7,102 bases of DNA from Clostridiales bacterium (GTDB taxonomy: Bacteria > Bacillota > Clostridia > Saccharofermentanales > DTU023). Below, one piece after another: positions 5,290 to 7,102 of this stretch (the first letter of the stretch is position 1; every line of letters begins with the position of its first letter). The DNA is taken from the NCBI GenBank assembly GCA_004556455.1, contig SFGY01000057.1, positions 1 through 7,102 of the forward strand, given 5' to 3'. Both the position numbers and the translations under genes were made by a program. The notes beneath the pieces were generated by a model, which saw nothing but the letters and a program-made list of their open reading frames with translations, was not told where the DNA came from and ran no database searches.

Positions 5290-6342
5290 TTACAACGCAA
5301 GGATCTCTTTCTTTTTGGCATCAAACTCATCCTGAGACAGAATGCCCTCATCGACAAGCTGCTTCAATTTACGCAGCGTTTCGATTTTCTCGTCATATGA
5401 GATCAATGCGTCGTCTGCCTCTTTTTCGGGCTTTTCGCTCTTGATCTTGTTCAGCAAGGATGCAGCACCGGAGGTCGCCTTTTTCCAGCCCTCCTGAAGG
5501 CCACCTTTTGCCGTGCTTGCGAACCGAGAGAGCTTGCTTGGCTGTGCGTTTTCAGATGCTTCTGCGTCAATGCTTTCGACCATCTCAATATCCGCAGCCA
5601 TTTCCTCCTCAGAGTAGTTGAAGCAAGCCTTATCCAGCGCTGCATTGAGGCGGTTTGCCATCGGCATCATTGACACATAATTCAGGCTCCCCGAAATCAC
5701 GCCGCCCACAATGGGAACCGCCTTGGAAATTCCCTGCGCTACCGTGGTTTTTGTTACCTTCACGCCAATGGCCTTGCCGATCTGCTTTATGATCGGATAC
5801 CAGAAGGTTTTGGTCAGCGCCTTCTGCGGCAGCTTCTTCAGTGTTGTTTTTGCAATCTGTGTGGAAAGGACCCGCACGCCTGACACAGCGCCGGACACGC
5901 CGAACATCACACCGCAATACAAGATCAACTGGTTCCTGACTCGCTCGTCATCAAGCTGGTCCTCTGTCCACAGATCCGACGCACCGTACAAGTAAGACAA
6001 TTCCTGCGCAAGGCGCAGGGCCATGCCAAAAAACTGTGCCACATCCGCCGGGATTGTCGCCGCCATCGCAAATCCGCCGGGAATACCGGCAACAAAAGAT
6101 GCCACAGAAGACTGGCTGGTACGAACGAAAATCAGTTTCGTGGCGGCTTTCTCAATACGCTCTTGGGGAATTCCAGCACTGACCGGCCCCATATCAATTA
6201 TGGTCTGCAAATCGATACCGTCGCCTGCAAAAGCCTCTGCAAGGAATTTGCTGCGGTTGACCTTTACGCCGGGTATCTTGACTGCATTGGTAATGATCGT
6301 TTCTAGTGCTACGGAGGTCGTTTCGTTTTTAGCCTGTTCCAT
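5290..6342 (-). CDS. EcsC-family protein with C-terminal SHOCT motif
   Basis: This 350-aa protein is recognised as EcsC family, a poorly understood group of membrane-associated proteins. The core runs from about 35 to 245: IPQERIEKAATKLIFVRTSQS, the hydrophobic Gly/Ala/Pro segment SFVAGIPGGFAMAATIPADVAQFFGMALRLAQELSYLYG (82-120), a second hydrophobic stretch at 139-158, and KAVPIVGGVISGSLNYVSM (207-225). A charged Ala/Ser linker follows (245-318), and residues 319-348 (IETLRKLKQLVDEGILSQDEFDAKKKEIL) are a SHOCT motif, a short C-terminal oligomerisation-type helix pair. The ATG at 6342 has AGGAAGGA 9 nt upstream, and ATG at 6351 is also possible. The frame upstream to 6435 would overlap the preceding gene. 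It lies 22 nt after the TPR-like gene, in DNA visibly more GC-rich than the toxin genes. Its link to the toxin is only positional. Confidence 0.82.
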   Translation of the reverse strand: MEQAKNETTSVALETIITNAVKIPGVKVNRSKFLAEAFAGDGIDLQTIIDMGPVSAGIPQERIEKAATKLIFVRTSQSSVASFVAGIPGGFAMAATIPADVAQFFGMALRLAQELSYLYGASDLWTEDQLDDERVRNQLILYCGVMFGVSGAVSGVRVLSTQIAKTTLKKLPQKALTKTFWYPIIKQIGKAIGVKVTKTTVAQGISKAVPIVGGVISGSLNYVSMMPMANRLNAALDKACFNYSEEEMAADIEMVESIDAEASENAQPSKLSRFASTAKGGLQEGWKKATSGAASLLNKIKSEKPEKEADDALISYDEKIETLRKLKQLVDEGILSQDEFDAKKKEILAL

Positions 6343-6364
6343 AATTCTCATTCCTTCCTCTCTA

Positions 6365-7102
6365 TTAAGCCTGTGATTCTGCGTTGCTTTCCGATGCGAT
6401 GAATTCCCGTATTTCCTCCGACACATAATCCTCAAAATGCAATGTGCCGATTTTACGAACCTTTTCGTTGATCTTATCCATCACCGCCCGGCATTTGCTG
6501 TAATCTCCGGCGTGGAAGTACACCTCCAGCAAATGCCCCAGCAGTTCGACTTGCCGTCTTGCATAGGCGGCGATCTCCAAGTGATCTCCGCAGGTCAGAA
6601 TGGAGCGGAGCAGGTACAGCTCCGCTTGATCGTATTGCTGCCATTCCAGCATCAGATTGGCCATCGGGCAAAGCTGATCGTCGATTTTGGCAAGCTCCGA
6701 GGTGCTGATAATGTTTGTGATGTCGTAGGCCTTGAACAGATAGGCGCAGGTCTGCGGATAATTCTCCTCCAGATAGGTGTAGTACCATGCCATCGTCAGA
6801 TCGTAGTCCCGCACCAGCTTGGAATTGGGCTGGGCATATTTGTCAATCTGCTTCCGGACCTTTTCCAGGATTGCCCAGACCTGCTTTTTCTTCCCGGTGC
6901 CGCTGCGGATCAGGACAAGGGCCTTCAGCCGATAGCACTCACCCAGAAGAATGCCGGAATCTCCGGCATTGGAAACGGACAGCCAGTGGATGGCCTTATT
7001 TACTGATTTAAGGAGAAGGCGAACAATCTGCGTTTCTTCTGCTGTCTGTGCATCGTAAGCGCCGCTCAGCTTCGCATCATAAAATCCCGCAAGGATGTAA
7101 TA
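6365..7102 (-). CDS. TPR-like helical repeat protein, N-terminus outside window
   Basis: The frame is open from the window edge to the TAA at 6365, giving 245 residues of C-terminal sequence. An apparent start at 6814 is an internal GTG with no ribosome binding site. The protein is soluble and almost wholly helical. Repeating helix pairs resemble degenerate tetratricopeptide repeats: AIHWLSVSN with GECYRLKALVLIRSG, then MANLMLEWQQYDQAELYLLRSI, then VELLGHLLEVYFHAGDYSKCRAVMDKI. The A/G-aromatic spacing at YDQA and GDYSKC is typical of TPR turns. Such repeats usually serve as protein-protein scaffolds. No catalytic domain is visible in this part, but one may lie beyond the edge. It is followed 22 nt later by the EcsC gene, so the two are probably co-transcribed. 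I do not recognise the specific protein. Confidence 0.65.
   Translation of the reverse strand, partial: YYILAGFYDAKLSGAYDAQTAEETQIVRLLLKSVNKAIHWLSVSNAGDSGILLGECYRLKALVLIRSGTGKKKQVWAILEKVRKQIDKYAQPNSKLVRDYDLTMAWYYTYLEENYPQTCAYLFKAYDITNIISTSELAKIDDQLCPMANLMLEWQQYDQAELYLLRSILTCGDHLEIAAYARRQVELLGHLLEVYFHAGDYSKCRAVMDKINEKVRKIGTLHFEDYVSEEIREFIASESNAESQA

Noticed and set aside
6343..6435. Upstream extension of the EcsC frame to 6435
   Set aside because: It overlaps the TPR-like gene's end and lacks family sequence, whereas AGGAAGGA supports starts at 6342 or 6351.
6365..6814. A complete 149-aa gene starting at 6814
   Set aside because: The codon there is GTG with no ribosome binding site, and the frame continues open with coherent helical sequence to the window end.

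Overview
The window looks like accessory DNA from a Gram-positive anaerobe of the Bacillota, probably a gut-type member of class Clostridia. This rests on strong AAGGAGG-type ribosome binding sites, short GC stem/T-run terminators, a TnpV-type transposon protein, a lipoprotein signal peptide, a DUF4230 protein, and a helix-turn-helix regulator of a kind I associate with Lachnospiraceae/Oscillospiraceae mobile DNA. The species cannot be named from this sequence.

Region 1 (1-634, + strand) holds tnpV, the end of a mobile element, closed by a clear terminator at 443-476. About 150 bases with no convincing gene follow. Region 2 (635-1690) is a rearranged patch. On the minus strand a small operon starts from a TATAAT-type promoter near 1580 and reads a 65-aa protein, a 28-aa membrane peptide, and then the start of a DUF4230 protein that stops after 25 codons. 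The rest of a DUF4230 domain lies immediately beyond that stop but on the opposite strand (635-1138). Turning that piece round rejoins the two parts in frame, so this looks like one gene broken by a roughly 500-bp inversion.

Region 3 (1652-7102, all minus strand) is a run of six co-directional genes. In transcription order they are a TPR-like protein (N-terminus outside the window), an EcsC-family protein with a C-terminal SHOCT motif, a secreted single-pass surface protein, a lipoprotein ending in an LHH-type HNH/Endo VII nuclease toxin domain, a SUKH (SMI1/KNR4) immunity protein, and a helix-turn-helix regulator. A hairpin terminator at 1652-1685 follows. The last four genes are packed with a 1-nt overlap, a 2-nt gap and a 20-nt gap, which argues for one transcript.

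The central pair is a polymorphic toxin and its immunity protein. The toxin is unusual in carrying a lipobox rather than an LXG, PAAR or other export domain, and in being translationally coupled to a membrane-anchored surface protein with no recognised family. My working model is an envelope-anchored nuclease toxin displayed or presented with the surface protein, while SUKH protects the producer. EcsC-SHOCT and TPR are visibly more GC-rich and may be an older neighbour into which the toxin module was placed. No RNA genes or CRISPR arrays were seen.
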